A stretch of 64,000 nt of DNA from Clostridiales bacterium (GCA_004553545.1 SFLD01000003.1:11686-75685); one strand, 5' to 3'. Shown: positions 33,665 to 43,368, numbered from the stretch's first letter. The notes: generated from the sequence alone by a model not told the origin. Translations and numbers: made by a program.

Positions 33665-34489
33665 TCACTCCATCAGGTAGTAAACGCCCTCGCCTCCCCA
33701 GACGAGAGAGTCCTCATCCACCTCAAAGACCCGGTAGGAAACGCCGGCATACGTGGTGGAGTCCGCGTAATAGGTGCTGACCTCGTCCGTGGAGTAGGAG
33801 AAGGTGCCGCAGTCCATTTCCGCCGGCTCGGCTCCGGGAGCGCGCTGGTAGTAGGTCCAGTTGCCGGAGCCGTCGATCACGATGTAGGTCTCTGCGGAGA
33901 GGTCACCGTCATAGTACCAGATGCCCTCAAACTCAGAGACGTTCCGCTGGCAGAGCTCGGAGTCCCAGCTCCAGTAGGCGTTGGGGTCTCCGTCCAGGCG
34001 GCCGTTCCACTCGGGCACCTCGTCCCCGGAGGGATCGGGCTCGTCATCCTCGCTGAGACCGCCGCCATTCTCATACCAGAGGTACTCCATCCCCTCGCCG
34101 GGGTTAAAGTAGCCGTAAGCGGCGCTGTAGAGCTGCCCCTCCTCCATTGCGATGAGGCTACCGGAATCGTCCCGGTTGCTGTAGGCATAGATAGCCTCCC
34201 ACTCCGGCTCATAGCGGAGATACCCGTCATCCACTGCCTCGCCGCTGAGGTAGAGGGTCCAGTTGCCCTCGGCGTCAAACTCGATGGAGTCGTAATCGTT
34301 GCTTGCCTCGCCCAGCCAGATGCCCTTAAACCCGCTGAAGTCATTGACCGTGTCCTCGCTGAGGCCGCCGCCCAGCCCCTCGTTGGGGTCATCCACGGGA
34401 GAGACCGGCTCATCCGTGCTGCCGCAGGCGGTGCACAAAAGGCACAGCGTCAGCAGAAGGCCCGTCAGAAAATGCAGTCTACTCTTCAT
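33665..34489 (-). CDS. Lipoprotein with two GIW modules
   Basis: About 274 residues. The lipobox is in LCLLCTACGST, followed by an acidic linker. Two copies of a module are visible: FKGIWLGEASNDYDSIEFDA with GNWTLYLSG, and FEGIWYYDGDLSAETYIVID with GNWTYYQRA. It ends VDEDSLVWGGEGVYYLME, matching the C-terminus of the frameshifted lipoprotein gene further along. Very acidic exported protein of unknown role. Confidence 0.7.
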   Translation of the reverse strand: MKSRLHFLTGLLLTLCLLCTACGSTDEPVSPVDDPNEGLGGGLSEDTVNDFSGFKGIWLGEASNDYDSIEFDAEGNWTLYLSGEAVDDGYLRYEPEWEAIYAYSNRDDSGSLIAMEEGQLYSAAYGYFNPGEGMEYLWYENGGGLSEDDEPDPSGDEVPEWNGRLDGDPNAYWSWDSELCQRNVSEFEGIWYYDGDLSAETYIVIDGSGNWTYYQRAPGAEPAEMDCGTFSYSTDEVSTYYADSTTYAGVSYRVFEVDEDSLVWGGEGVYYLME

Positions 34490-34504
34490 GTTTTCTCCTC
34501 CTTC

Positions 34505-35443
34505 TTACTCCGCATCGCTCCAATGGAGCTGTGCAAAAATGCTCTGATAGATCTCCTCCATGTCCTCGGCGGCCTCGGGAGCCTCGCAGAAGGCATAGAG
34601 ATAGGTGCAGGTGCCGGTGTCCGTGGCGAAGACGGTCCAGTCCCGGCTGTCCTCCCCCTCGCCGCTGGTGTAGGTGATGATGTAAACGGGATATCCGAGC
34701 GTTTCGCTGTACGTCTCGTTCTCCTGGACGCTCAGCGCGTCATAGGTAAGGGAATCGCTGAGGGCCAGAGCGCAGGCGGGGAGGTAATCCGCCAGGTCCT
34801 GCGCGTCGATCACAAGGGCGCTGGGCTCCGCCAGGTTCTCTACCGTGATCTGGCCATCCTCCGTGATGTCCGTATAGTGGTAGGTGCCATCGGGATTGCT
34901 GTCCGAGCGCAGGTTCTGCATGTGGGTGAAGGGCGGCATTCCGCAGGTCAGGACCGGAATGCCCTCCTCATGGATGGGATCGCCCCGGCCGTCGCCGTCG
35001 GCGGCATAGAGCTCCGCGATCTTCTGGTCATAGGCCGCACTGTCGTAAGCGGTGTCCAGGAAGAGGGCGACGCTGAGATCCGGCGGCGCAAGAATGAGGA
35101 AGTCGCCGCTTTCAAAAAAGGTCGGGGAACTGGGGTCGTAGTCCGGGTTGACGGGCTCACCGTCTGCCCCGTAGAACTGAAGCTGGAAGCCTTCGCTCAG
35201 CTGCTCTTCTGTGTACTCGCCCAGGTCGATCCCGGCGCTCTCGCCTTCCTCCAGCGTGGTCTCCAGGCGGTTTTCACCCCAGCCCTCCTCCGTGGTAAGG
35301 CTGATGCGGATATCCGCGATGGGGTAGGTGCTGCGGTTCACCACGGTGATCTGCATGGGATACTGCTTTGCACCGCAGGCGGCAAGGCTCAGACAGAGCA
35401 GCAGCGCAAGGGTGAATGCCAAAAGGGGTCTCCGTTGTCTCAT
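34505..35443 (-). CDS. Lipoprotein without the GIW module
   Basis: About 312 residues. The signal peptide and lipobox are in LLLCLSLAACGAK. The mature part starts with a beta-rich domain (MQITVVNRSTYPIADIRISLTTEEGWG). A later region (TGTCTYLYAFCEAPEAAEDM) carries two Cys. It sits in the same minus-strand run, with a GGAGGAAAAGGA-type binding site upstream. The family is not recognised. Confidence 0.65.
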   Translation of the reverse strand: MRQRRPLLAFTLALLLCLSLAACGAKQYPMQITVVNRSTYPIADIRISLTTEEGWGENRLETTLEEGESAGIDLGEYTEEQLSEGFQLQFYGADGEPVNPDYDPSSPTFFESGDFLILAPPDLSVALFLDTAYDSAAYDQKIAELYAADGDGRGDPIHEEGIPVLTCGMPPFTHMQNLRSDSNPDGTYHYTDITEDGQITVENLAEPSALVIDAQDLADYLPACALALSDSLTYDALSVQENETYSETLGYPVYIITYTSGEGEDSRDWTVFATDTGTCTYLYAFCEAPEAAEDMEEIYQSIFAQLHWSDAE

Positions 35444-35472
35444 TTCCTTTTCCTCCTTCTTCCGCGGGGACC

Positions 35473-36390
35473 TCAGATGTCCCAGTTGTCCATCCAGTCG
35501 GCACCCCAGTCAGCGGCGGGATCATAGGGTTCTGCAGGGATCCAGCCCGCAGGATAGACGAGGCCGTCCTCCTCGTGGTAGGCAAGGCCGTCGTCGCCGA
35601 TGATGTAATCGTTGCCCAAAAGATAGCGGTTCACGCCATCGTAGTACCAGACGTAGAAGGCGGAGTATTCGTCTTCGTAGAACTCCGCGTTTTCCATGTC
35701 GGTGTAGGCATAAAAGTCGGCGTTGCGGTAAAAGACACCGTCAAAATGCTGATTGTCCCCGTAGCGCCCAAAGCGGTCGGCGGAGAGGGTGAAGCTGTTG
35801 CCGTCATCGCCGGGGCAGAGATAGGCGCGCGTCCCGTTGTCGTAGAGGTAGAGGCCCATGCCCTCGCCCTCGTCGTTCATGGTGCCGCTCATGGAGTAGT
35901 CCGGCGAGCAGGCGATGTACTGCATGAGAGACGAGGCGATGACGATGGTCTCGCCCAGGGCGTTCTGCCACAGGCCGTCCCAGTTGCTGATGTCCCACTC
36001 GACGATCTCCGCCTCCTCGTCCCGGAGGAAGGTGTGGCGGTGAATGGCGAACCCGCTGCCATCGCCGTTCTGGTTCGGCAGCAGTACACCGTCGTCGCGC
36101 AGGAGAAAGTGGTAGAGAAAGCCGTTGAAGAAGATCATCGGCCGGCCGCTGGCCTCGGACAGTTCGAATGTTCCGCGCCCGCCGAGCCCCCATCTGGTGC
36201 GGTAGGCGTAAAAGCCCTCCTCGCTGTCAAAGTACAGCTTCGAGGTGCCGTCGATGCTCCACATGCCGTCAAGGAATTCCATGTCCATGACGGTCTCATA
36301 GCCGCTTTGCGCATCCTCCGGGCCGCTGTCGCCGCAGGCGGCAAGGCTCAGGCAGAGCAGCAGCGGGATAAGCACAAGGATCTTTTTCAT
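35473..36390 (-). CDS. Lipoprotein with repeated GLW/GMW modules
   Basis: About 305 residues. The lipobox is in LLLCLSLAACGDS. Modules begin LDGMWSIDGTSKLYFDSEEG and WDGLWQNALGETIVIASS, followed by Tyr- and Asp-rich segments (YAYTDMENAEFYEDEYSAFY). It closely resembles its neighbours in composition and is likely a diverged duplicate. Function is unknown. Confidence 0.68.
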   Translation of the reverse strand: MKKILVLIPLLLCLSLAACGDSGPEDAQSGYETVMDMEFLDGMWSIDGTSKLYFDSEEGFYAYRTRWGLGGRGTFELSEASGRPMIFFNGFLYHFLLRDDGVLLPNQNGDGSGFAIHRHTFLRDEEAEIVEWDISNWDGLWQNALGETIVIASSLMQYIACSPDYSMSGTMNDEGEGMGLYLYDNGTRAYLCPGDDGNSFTLSADRFGRYGDNQHFDGVFYRNADFYAYTDMENAEFYEDEYSAFYVWYYDGVNRYLLGNDYIIGDDGLAYHEEDGLVYPAGWIPAEPYDPAADWGADWMDNWDI

Positions 36391-36413
36391 CGTTCGTTTT
36401 CTTCCCGCGGCCG

Positions 36414-37164
36414 TTACGCCATTTTCTGATAGTATTCAAACTCGCTGCCCCAGCACAGCGTATCTTCGTCGATGGTGTTGAACTCATAGCTCACATCGTC
36501 GAATATCGAGGAAACGGCAAAATACAGCCCCTTCCTCGCCGTCCGGGTCCATCTCAATGCTGCCGCTGTCCACCGTGGTGGGGTCGCCGTCGCCGCCGGG
36601 CCGCTCCAGCAGCTCCCAGCCGCCGTTTTCATCGATCACGATGATGCTGGGCGCATCGGGCTCGGCATCCAGATACCAGGTGCCCGCCAGCATCTCAAAG
36701 CCGGTGTCGCCGATATTCTCACCCGGCGCATCGTCGGTCACCTTTGTAAATGTGCCGAGAGAGGTGACATGCAGCGCGCCGACCTCATCGGACCAGCTGC
36801 GGTACGCCACGCCGTCGTGCTCGTTGTAGAAATAGTCATAGTCATACTCCGGCACGAACTGAATGAAGCCGCTGGCGGTCAGCTCTTCGCCGGCATCGTA
36901 CAGCGCGAAGCGGACCTCGTCGCCGTCGTCGTTGGTGGCTACGAGCAGCGAGCCGCCGTCCTCGCCCGTCCATGCGCCGCCGTACACGTAGAGATTGGAC
37001 ATCTGCTCGCTGTCCTTGATCAGGCCCTCAAAGGAATCCGGAACATCGTAAAAATTATCGTCGCTATCGCTGCTGCCGCCGTCATTGCTGCTGCCGCAGG
37101 CGGCCAGGCACAGGCACAGGGCCAGGGACAGCATCAGGGACAAATACTTCTTCCAGATCTTCAT
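36414..37164 (-). pseudogene. Lipoprotein with GTW module, frameshifted near its C-terminus
   Basis: ATG 37164 begins a signal peptide and lipobox (LCLCLAACGSS). The frame is good through the module LAGTWYLDAEPDAPSIIVID to MDPDGEEG. It then shifts: the expected ending LYFAVSSIFDDVSYEFNTID and EDTLCWGSEFEYYQKMA lies in another frame. Removing one G from the four-G run on the minus strand (C run at 36528-36531) restores a continuous protein that ends like the lipoprotein at 33665-34489. It may be a real mutation or a sequencing error. Confidence 0.72.
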
Positions 37165-37199
37165 CGTTCTCTTCTCCTTTTCTGTACGTTTGATCGGTC

Positions 37200-37439
37200 T
37201 CAGTGCTCCCGCTCTGCCATGGACAGGATCTCATCGTGACTCAGCTCCACGTTGCCGAAGCGGACGAAGATGCCATTGGTCACAGCGCTGCCCCATACCC
37301 GGGGATCGGAGAGGGGCCGAAAGCGGATCTTGTCCAGATAGGGCTTCATATCCAGCAGGAGCCGGCTTCCGGACACGAAGTCCACCTGCAAAACATAGTC
37401 GGGCAGCGGGGTAACAGCTGTGAGATACTTTCGGTTCAA
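37200..37439 (-). CDS. DUF2442 domain protein
   Basis: A 79-residue protein with the compact DUF2442 pattern: AVTPLPDYVLQVDFVSGSRLLLDMKPYL, then DPRVWGSAVTNGIFVRF and VELSHDEILSMAE. Such proteins are often encoded beside DUF4160 toxin-like partners, but none is visible here. AAGGAGG lies upstream of ATG 37439. It sits between the lipoprotein run and the LuxR regulator, and could be transcribed with the lipoproteins. Confidence 0.82.
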   Translation of the reverse strand: MNRKYLTAVTPLPDYVLQVDFVSGSRLLLDMKPYLDKIRFRPLSDPRVWGSAVTNGIFVRFGNVELSHDEILSMAEREH

Positions 37440-37494
37440 AGGGATGTCCTCCTTTCTGCGTGTACCGTACCCTCAGTTGACAAAGGCAAAGATA

Positions 37495-37527
37495 AAAAGA
37501 TCCACCGTACAAACATTGTACGGTGGA
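37495..37527 (-). terminator. Terminator of the LuxR-family gene
   Basis: TCCACCGTAC pairs with GTACGGTGGA and is followed on the minus strand by CTTTTTATC. Confidence 0.85.
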
Positions 37528-37554
37528 TGCGGTCGGATAACCATTAACCAAAGG

Positions 37555-40035
37555 TTAGGCCTTTTGCCGGAGCAGCCCGGAAAGCTGCTTTCGCTTGGTT
37601 CGGGTGTCCCCCTCGATATGGAGTTTGGAGTAGATCTGATTCACATACTGCTTGACGCTGCCCTCGGAGAGGTAGAGCTTCTCCGCGATCTCGCGGTTGC
37701 TGAGGCGCTGGTCCATGAGGCCCACGATCTCATATTCCCGATCTGTCAGGGTGGCGAGGGCCGGCGGCCGGCGGTCCTCCTCCTTTCGGAGCGCGATGGC
37801 TGCCCCCAGTTCCGTGATCCTGGCGATCCATTTGCCCCGCCCCTCCTCTGCCAGCACCAGCCTCAGGTAGCCGTAGTTTTCCACGAACGGCAGGAGGAAG
37901 CCGTCCGGCTCCGCGTCAGAAAGCGCCCTTGCGAGCCAGACGTGTGCCTCCTCGGTCTTCCCCAGCAGCGCATAGGCCGCAGCGGTCTGGATGCGGACGT
38001 GCAGCGTGACCAGCGCGTAGTGCATCCCCTCGCATACCGCCAGCAGTTCCTCGCTGCGGCCGATGACCTTGGCGCAGGCTCCCTGGGCCAGGTACACCTG
38101 ATTTTCAATCATCTCTATCATGGGTCTGCCCGGCGCAAGGAGATTGACGGAGGAGAGCTGGTGCTGCGAAAAGATCTCCGGGATCTTGTCTGTCTCCCCC
38201 CGCAGCGCGTGGTAATAGGCGCTGGTGGCGTTCCAGATGTTGATCCATGCCGCGTTATGGTGCCGCAGCAGCACCGCGTATCGCTCCTCAAAGCTGTACG
38301 GCGGCTCCACGTCCGCGCAGAGAGAGAGGCGCCATGCCAGAAAATCGCAGCAGAGCGCCATGTTCTCCTGCCCGTTGTCCTTGATCTGGGCGTAGGCGCT
38401 CTCCAGTTCAATGTGCGCGTCGGTGAAGCGTCCCTGCAGGAACGCCGCCTCCGCCCGCATGATCTTTTCCGCGCCCTGCCCATGGTTCCCGGTGATCCGA
38501 TAGTAATGGGGCATGCACTCGTCCATCTCGGCAAGCTCGCTCGCAAGCTCCCCTGGGGCCCGGTAGAACATCATCAGGACGGACGGTGAGCCGAAGGTCC
38601 ATCCGCCGCTGTTCCGGATGCTGATGGCGGGATGGGACATCTGCGCGCTGGCGCTGCGGTGCAGACGGCTCATGGCGCTGATATCGTTGTAGCAAAGAAA
38701 GCTCAGAATGAGGTCGCACTCCCCCAGGAGGTTGCCGCGCTCCTCCGCCGGGAGCGTCGGATCCTCTGCAATGGCAGAGAGAAGGAGGCCCTTTAATTCC
38801 ATCATTTTGGGGATGTTCCGCCAGTTGAACATGCTGCGCATCAGGACCAGCAGGGCCAGCGGATGGGCCTTCAGGGTGGAGACAGGACACTCCTCCAGAC
38901 CCTGCAGCACCCGGGTGGGCGGAAGGGAGGCAAGAAGGATCCCGGCATCCTCCTGCACTACCCGCGAAAGCGCGTCGAAATCACCGCTCTGCCGGTAGGC
39001 GGACATGGCGTGGAGGTACTGCCGGTTCTGCTCATACCAGGCGCCGTAGCGCTCCCGGTAGGAGCGCCGGGTCTCCGCAGGCAGGGTCTGGAAGCTGCGC
39101 TCCGCGCACTCTTTCATCATATGGTGGAAGCGGTAGGTGACGCCGTCCGGCAGACGCTTGAGAAAGGCGTTCTGCGCAGTCAGAACGGCAAGGAGTTCCT
39201 CCGCGTCGGGATCTCCGGTGACGAAGCGCGCCATCTCGACGGTGAACTCGTCGGCGAGGCCCATCACCGACAGGAATTCCCGCTGCCGCGCCGGGAGCGG
39301 GTCGATCATGGCGGCGGTAAAGGTGGTGTAGATGTCGGAATTGCGGTCCGGCAGGGCGCCCTGCTCGGAGAGGGTCTGCAGGTTCAGATAGACCGCGGAA
39401 AACCAGCCCTCGCTGGAGTAGAGCAGGCTCTCCACCTGGGCGTCGGAGAGGTCCGTGCCGCAGCGGTGGGCATAGACCGCCAGCTCCGTGTGGTTCAGCC
39501 GGAGCTGTTCCGTGCCGATCTGATAGACCCTGGCCCCCAGGCGGACCGTCTCCGCCATGGGGAGAAAGCGGTCCCGGCTGGCCACGATGAGGTGGACGTT
39601 CCCCGGCAGGCGGTTGGTCAGCGTGCAGAGAAAACGGCAGACGCGATTGTCTGTCAGCAGGTGGAAATCGTCCAGGAAGAGGTAGCAGGCGGTCTCCCCT
39701 GCCAGCTCGTGGCAGAGGTCATCCACCAGCAGCCCGCCGCTGGATGCGTCCGTGGGACAGGCGTAATCCCGCAGGAAGTCAAAGCCGGCGCGGGCAAAGG
39801 CGCTCTGCACGCCCCGCCAGAGGATGGCCAGGTTGTCAGAGTATACGCTGACACGGATGACCGTCAGAGGCTCGGCCTTTGCGCGCTCCTCCAGATACCA
39901 GTTCACCGCCGTGGTCTTTCCGTACCCCATGGGGGCCACCACAGTGGTGAGGGCACAGCGGGAGATGGGCCGCAGGCTCTCCTGCAGCCGCTCGGATATG
40001 TAGATCGTATTCAGATTCCACTTCGGCTTTGGCAT
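37555..40035 (-). CDS. MalT/LuxR-type large ATP-binding transcription regulator
   Basis: About 826 residues. An N-terminal STAND ATPase has Walker A in APMGYGKTTAVNWYL and Walker B-like YLFLDDFHLL. A long helical repeat region follows (about residues 330-740), and a C-terminal LuxR helix-turn-helix is at LTDREYEIVGLMDQRLSNREIAEKLYLSEGSVKQYVNQIYSKL. ATG 40035 follows GGAGGAAAG. Such proteins activate transcription when an inducer binds the helical region. The adjacent lipoprotein island, on the same strand but after a terminator, is the natural candidate target; this is inference. Confidence 0.85.
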   Translation of the reverse strand: MPKPKWNLNTIYISERLQESLRPISRCALTTVVAPMGYGKTTAVNWYLEERAKAEPLTVIRVSVYSDNLAILWRGVQSAFARAGFDFLRDYACPTDASSGGLLVDDLCHELAGETACYLFLDDFHLLTDNRVCRFLCTLTNRLPGNVHLIVASRDRFLPMAETVRLGARVYQIGTEQLRLNHTELAVYAHRCGTDLSDAQVESLLYSSEGWFSAVYLNLQTLSEQGALPDRNSDIYTTFTAAMIDPLPARQREFLSVMGLADEFTVEMARFVTGDPDAEELLAVLTAQNAFLKRLPDGVTYRFHHMMKECAERSFQTLPAETRRSYRERYGAWYEQNRQYLHAMSAYRQSGDFDALSRVVQEDAGILLASLPPTRVLQGLEECPVSTLKAHPLALLVLMRSMFNWRNIPKMMELKGLLLSAIAEDPTLPAEERGNLLGECDLILSFLCYNDISAMSRLHRSASAQMSHPAISIRNSGGWTFGSPSVLMMFYRAPGELASELAEMDECMPHYYRITGNHGQGAEKIMRAEAAFLQGRFTDAHIELESAYAQIKDNGQENMALCCDFLAWRLSLCADVEPPYSFEERYAVLLRHHNAAWINIWNATSAYYHALRGETDKIPEIFSQHQLSSVNLLAPGRPMIEMIENQVYLAQGACAKVIGRSEELLAVCEGMHYALVTLHVRIQTAAAYALLGKTEEAHVWLARALSDAEPDGFLLPFVENYGYLRLVLAEEGRGKWIARITELGAAIALRKEEDRRPPALATLTDREYEIVGLMDQRLSNREIAEKLYLSEGSVKQYVNQIYSKLHIEGDTRTKRKQLSGLLRQKA

Positions 40036-40294
40036 GGCGCTTTCCTCCGACTCTGCTGCCGGGCAGCTTCGTTCTCTCTTTCCTGGGAGACCCCGGACTT
40101 CCCGCGTCTCTCCTCCGTCCGCGAAGACTGTCCTCCGCAGAGCATCCACTCCCATCATATACGAATTTCCAGAGAAATACAAGCCCAAGCGACACTGCAA
40201 AAACAGGAAGAGGAGTTGAAAACACAGCCTCCTCTTCCTGTAAATGCTATCGGGATCGGGGTCTTACAGCGATCGATCTCACATTTCGCGCGCT

Positions 40295-41944
40295 TTATAG
40301 CCCCAGCCGCTCCGCCGGGATGGTGCCGAGGCGCCAGTAGGAGACGCCGGTGATCCCCAGGAGAGCCGCCGCCTGGCACTTGGCGCGGAGACTGTCGCCA
40401 TTCTCGTAGAAGGCAAACCAATGATCCCCGTTTTCATCGGTGTAACGGATATAGGGGCACTGGTAGTCCTGGGACCAGCCGATGACGGTGCCGCTCTGGC
40501 CCAGACGCTTTGCCAGGGTCTCCTCATCGGGATAGACCGGTGTGCCGGAGAGGAGCTTGCCGCTGCCGTCCACCTTCCAGGCGATACTCTGGAACTGTAC
40601 GCCCAGCAGCACCTTGGAGACATCCTCCACCCCGGTGCGGGTATCTGTGACGTCCAGGAGAGAGGCAAAGATCTGGTCGATGGGTGCGACGGCGGCTGTC
40701 TTATGGTACTCCGTCCCCAGATAGCCGGAGAGGTCTCTCGCCTGGTAGTCATAGGCCATGAGGATTACCTTGTCCGCCAGCCGCCCGATGGCCCGGTAGT
40801 CGTAGCCATCGTAATAGGCACCGGTGGTGAGGGTGGGGGAAACGCAGACAGAAAGGCTCTTCCCTGCCGTCTTCAGCTCCTTCTGGAGGGCGGTGAGGAA
40901 GGCAGTGAAGCTGGCCTTCTGGGCGCTGCGCAGACCCTCAAAATCAATGGTGACGCCGGTGTAGGGGTTGCGCCCCAGAGCCCGGTAGGATACCGTGACC
41001 TCGTTCACGATCTCGCTGACCGCCTGGGTCCGGCCTGCCTCCGAGGACAGGAGCTCGTTGAGCCCGGCGGAGGTATCCATATAGACCATCAGGTTCCGCT
41101 GTGTCCCGGACTGCTCCAGGGCCTTCACGGCGGTCTCATAGCCGGAGGGGACGCAGAACTCGTTGCCGCCGGCGCTGGTGGTGGCCAGCTTCGCATTCTC
41201 GTCCGCCCAGGTCATGCGGCTCCAGCCGAAGCTGACGCTGTCCATTCCCTCCGCCAGCTGGATCTGGGAGTAGGAGGAGATGGCGTAAAAGCCGTGGCTC
41301 TCGCCCTTCCCTGCCGTCTGCAGCTTCTCATAGATCCGGACCAGCATGGCGGCGGCCTGGGCCCGGGTGGCGGACTTGTCCGGGGCAAAGGTGGTGGCGG
41401 TCATGCCCTTGGTCATGCCGATGGCATAGGCCACGGCGATGTAGCCCTGGCGGGATGTCACATCTGTAAAGGGAAGGGACTTTCCATCCAGAAGTTTTGC
41501 CGCCCCGCCGAGGCCCAGGCCCCGGACCAGCATCTCAGACATCTCCGCCCGGGTGATGGCGTCGTTTGGCCGGAAGGGCTTGTCCGTATCCACCGCGCCT
41601 GCCCGGGCGGCGGCGCTGATGGCGGAAAAATAGGTGTCCGAGATCCCGGCGGGGAGCTCCATGGCGTCCGTGACGCCCTGGGTGGAGCCGCCGGCGGTGC
41701 TGCCGCCCCAGTTCATCATCCGGCTGAGGACGGTGACGAACTGGGCCCGGGTCATCGGATCGGCATAGCCGAAGGTGGTGGCGCTGTATCCGCTCATAAG
41801 GCCGCAGGCGTTGGCCTTGGCCACCTCTCCGGCCAGAGCGCTGCCGGAGGGCACATCCCGGAATCCCGCAGCTCCAGCGGAGATCGGCAGCAGCGACAGT
41901 GTCAGCACGGCGCTGAGGGCCAGTGCCAGGAAACGATGCTTCAT
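40295..41944 (-). CDS. SLH-domain protein with GH18 catalytic domain
   Basis: About 549 residues. A signal peptide (LALALSAVLTLSLLPISAGA) is followed by three SLH-like repeats (FRDVPSGSALAGEVAKANACGLMSGY, ISDTYFSAISAAARAG, FTDVTSRQGYIAVAYAIGMTKGM) that tether proteins to the cell wall. The C-terminal half is a GH18 barrel with the catalytic Glu in TGVTIDFEGLRSA, then VILMAYDYQ and WRLG near the end. This resembles the spore-cortex or peptidoglycan hydrolases of the YaaH group. ATG 41944 is preferred to ATG 41953 on ribosome binding site spacing. Confidence 0.85.
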   Translation of the reverse strand: MKHRFLALALSAVLTLSLLPISAGAAGFRDVPSGSALAGEVAKANACGLMSGYSATTFGYADPMTRAQFVTVLSRMMNWGGSTAGGSTQGVTDAMELPAGISDTYFSAISAAARAGAVDTDKPFRPNDAITRAEMSEMLVRGLGLGGAAKLLDGKSLPFTDVTSRQGYIAVAYAIGMTKGMTATTFAPDKSATRAQAAAMLVRIYEKLQTAGKGESHGFYAISSYSQIQLAEGMDSVSFGWSRMTWADENAKLATTSAGGNEFCVPSGYETAVKALEQSGTQRNLMVYMDTSAGLNELLSSEAGRTQAVSEIVNEVTVSYRALGRNPYTGVTIDFEGLRSAQKASFTAFLTALQKELKTAGKSLSVCVSPTLTTGAYYDGYDYRAIGRLADKVILMAYDYQARDLSGYLGTEYHKTAAVAPIDQIFASLLDVTDTRTGVEDVSKVLLGVQFQSIAWKVDGSGKLLSGTPVYPDEETLAKRLGQSGTVIGWSQDYQCPYIRYTDENGDHWFAFYENGDSLRAKCQAAALLGITGVSYWRLGTIPAERLGL

Positions 41945-42038
41945 CGCGGTCATCTCTCTTTCGTATGGGATCGGCAGGGGCTTCCCTGCCCAGGGTTTCA
42001 TCTTACCACATTCCCGGACGAATTGAATGACAATTCTG

Positions 42039-42557
42039 TTACAAATCGGGTGAGCTTTCCGGCCAGCGGACGCCCTGGATGTGGAGGCAGCGAAGCTCCT
42101 CGTAGTCGTAGCTTGCAAGGGGCCGGTAGTCGGCGTCGTAGCTGTGGGCGGCGATGAGGACCTCCTCCGGGGACTGGGCACGGTCTGCCTGCACCACCAC
42201 GGGACTGTGCTGAAAGACCGTCCCCTGAAAGCGGAGCTGCACGAGATCCCCCGGCTGCAGCTCCCAGAGTGCGCATTCCCGTCCCACCGGGCCCACGGAG
42301 GGCCGCTTCCGAGTGAGGTACTGGTGAAGATAGGGCACTCCCGTCCAGGCCGGGGCCTTACGGTCCGCGTCGATGTAGTACCAGCCGAACGTGGGGGTGA
42401 AATCCATGATGCCGCTGCCGGCGAAGAGGCACTGGGAGGCAAAATTGGTGCAGTCTCCGCCGATGTGCTCGTAGTCATAGAACTTCGGATTCCTGCCGTA
42501 GGCCCACTCATGGGCATACAGCACCGCCGCCCGGCGGTCATAGGGGCGCAGAGCCAT
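42039..42557 (-). CDS. Amidase-fold (NlpC/P60-like, PF12671-type) protein
   Basis: About 172 residues, no signal peptide. The likely catalytic Cys is in HIGGDCTNFASQCLF, with the family-typical start YDRRAAVLYAHEWAYGRN before it. A His is in FQHSPVVVQA and another acidic/His region in LIAAHSYDADYRPL. These features match the amidase domain proteins common in Clostridia and often linked to spore or wall functions. AAGGAGGAGAG precedes ATG 42557. It is followed 94 bases later by the SLH/GH18 gene on the same strand. Confidence 0.8.
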   Translation of the reverse strand: MALRPYDRRAAVLYAHEWAYGRNPKFYDYEHIGGDCTNFASQCLFAGSGIMDFTPTFGWYYIDADRKAPAWTGVPYLHQYLTRKRPSVGPVGRECALWELQPGDLVQLRFQGTVFQHSPVVVQADRAQSPEEVLIAAHSYDADYRPLASYDYEELRCLHIQGVRWPESSPDL

Positions 42558-42615
42558 GGCGCTCTCCTCCTTCCCCTTCAGGCTATGCCGGAAGACCGGA
42601 AAGGGTGCGATCCCC

Positions 42616-42644
42616 TTGCGAAGACGGGAAAGAGGGAGTATAAT
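42616..42644 (+). promoter_or_regulatory. Promoter for the GNAT gene
   Basis: TTGCGA (42616-42621) and perfect TATAAT (42639-42644) with 17-base spacing. A GCCCCGCC/GGCGGGGC hairpin (42673-42692) lies in the leader close to the ribosome binding site. Confidence 0.75.
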
Positions 42645-42702
42645 ATTTCGCTGAACATACTGAAAGAGAAGCCCCGCCCATTGGCGGGGCGGGGAGGTTT
42701 CC

Positions 42703-43368
42703 ATGAACTGCAGTACCATTGACATCGACCAGATGCTGCGCCGCCGGGGCGGCAAGCTCCTCTACGAGGGGCCGGAGGGCCGGGTGGCCCAGTGCCCGGA
42801 CGGCTTGATCCTCAGCGACATCACCAGTGGAAAGGCCCTCTGCGGCTGCCTTTCCTTCCTGCTGTTGCCGGAGGATGCCCATTTCTGCGTGAAGAGCAAG
42901 GACGCGGCGGACGCCGTCCAGGAGCACTTCCACCTCCGGGGCCAGACCCCCTGCGCCCAGTGGGTCTACACCAAGAAGGATGCCCCGGTCGTCCCCGGAC
43001 TGGAAGGCGCGGACATCCGCCCCCTGCCGGAGGAGGACGTCCCCACAGCAGCCCCCCACTACCACGACAGCGCCGATTACCTCCGGGAGCGGAGCCAGGC
43101 CGGGGAGCTCTGGGGCATCTATGAGGAAGGCAAGCTCGCGGGCTTCATGGGCCTTCACGAGGAGGGCAGCATGGGAATCCTCGCCATCCTGCCGGAGTTC
43201 CGCCGCCGGGGGCTTGCCTCCGTGCTGGAATCCTGGGTCATTGGCCAGCAGCTGAAGCAGGGGCAGGTGCCCTATGGCCATGTCATCGAGGGCAACGATG
43301 CCTCCACCGCCCTGCAGGAGAGCCTGGGCCTCACCAAGGCGGAGCTTCCTGCCATCTGGGTCTTCTAA
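42703..43368 (+). CDS. GNAT-family acetyltransferase
   Basis: About 221 residues. The C-terminal half carries the GNAT core: LWGIYEEGKLAGFMGLHEEGSMGILAILPEFRRRGLASVLESWVIGQQL, with the acetyl-CoA loop in RRRGLAS, and GHVIEGNDASTALQESLGL as motif B. The N-terminal half (about residues 1-100) looks like a diverged GNAT-like or accessory domain. Substrate is not predictable. GGGGAGGTTTCC precedes ATG 42703. Confidence 0.8.
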   Translation: MNCSTIDIDQMLRRRGGKLLYEGPEGRVAQCPDGLILSDITSGKALCGCLSFLLLPEDAHFCVKSKDAADAVQEHFHLRGQTPCAQWVYTKKDAPVVPGLEGADIRPLPEEDVPTAAPHYHDSADYLRERSQAGELWGIYEEGKLAGFMGLHEEGSMGILAILPEFRRRGLASVLESWVIGQQLKQGQVPYGHVIEGNDASTALQESLGLTKAELPAIWVF

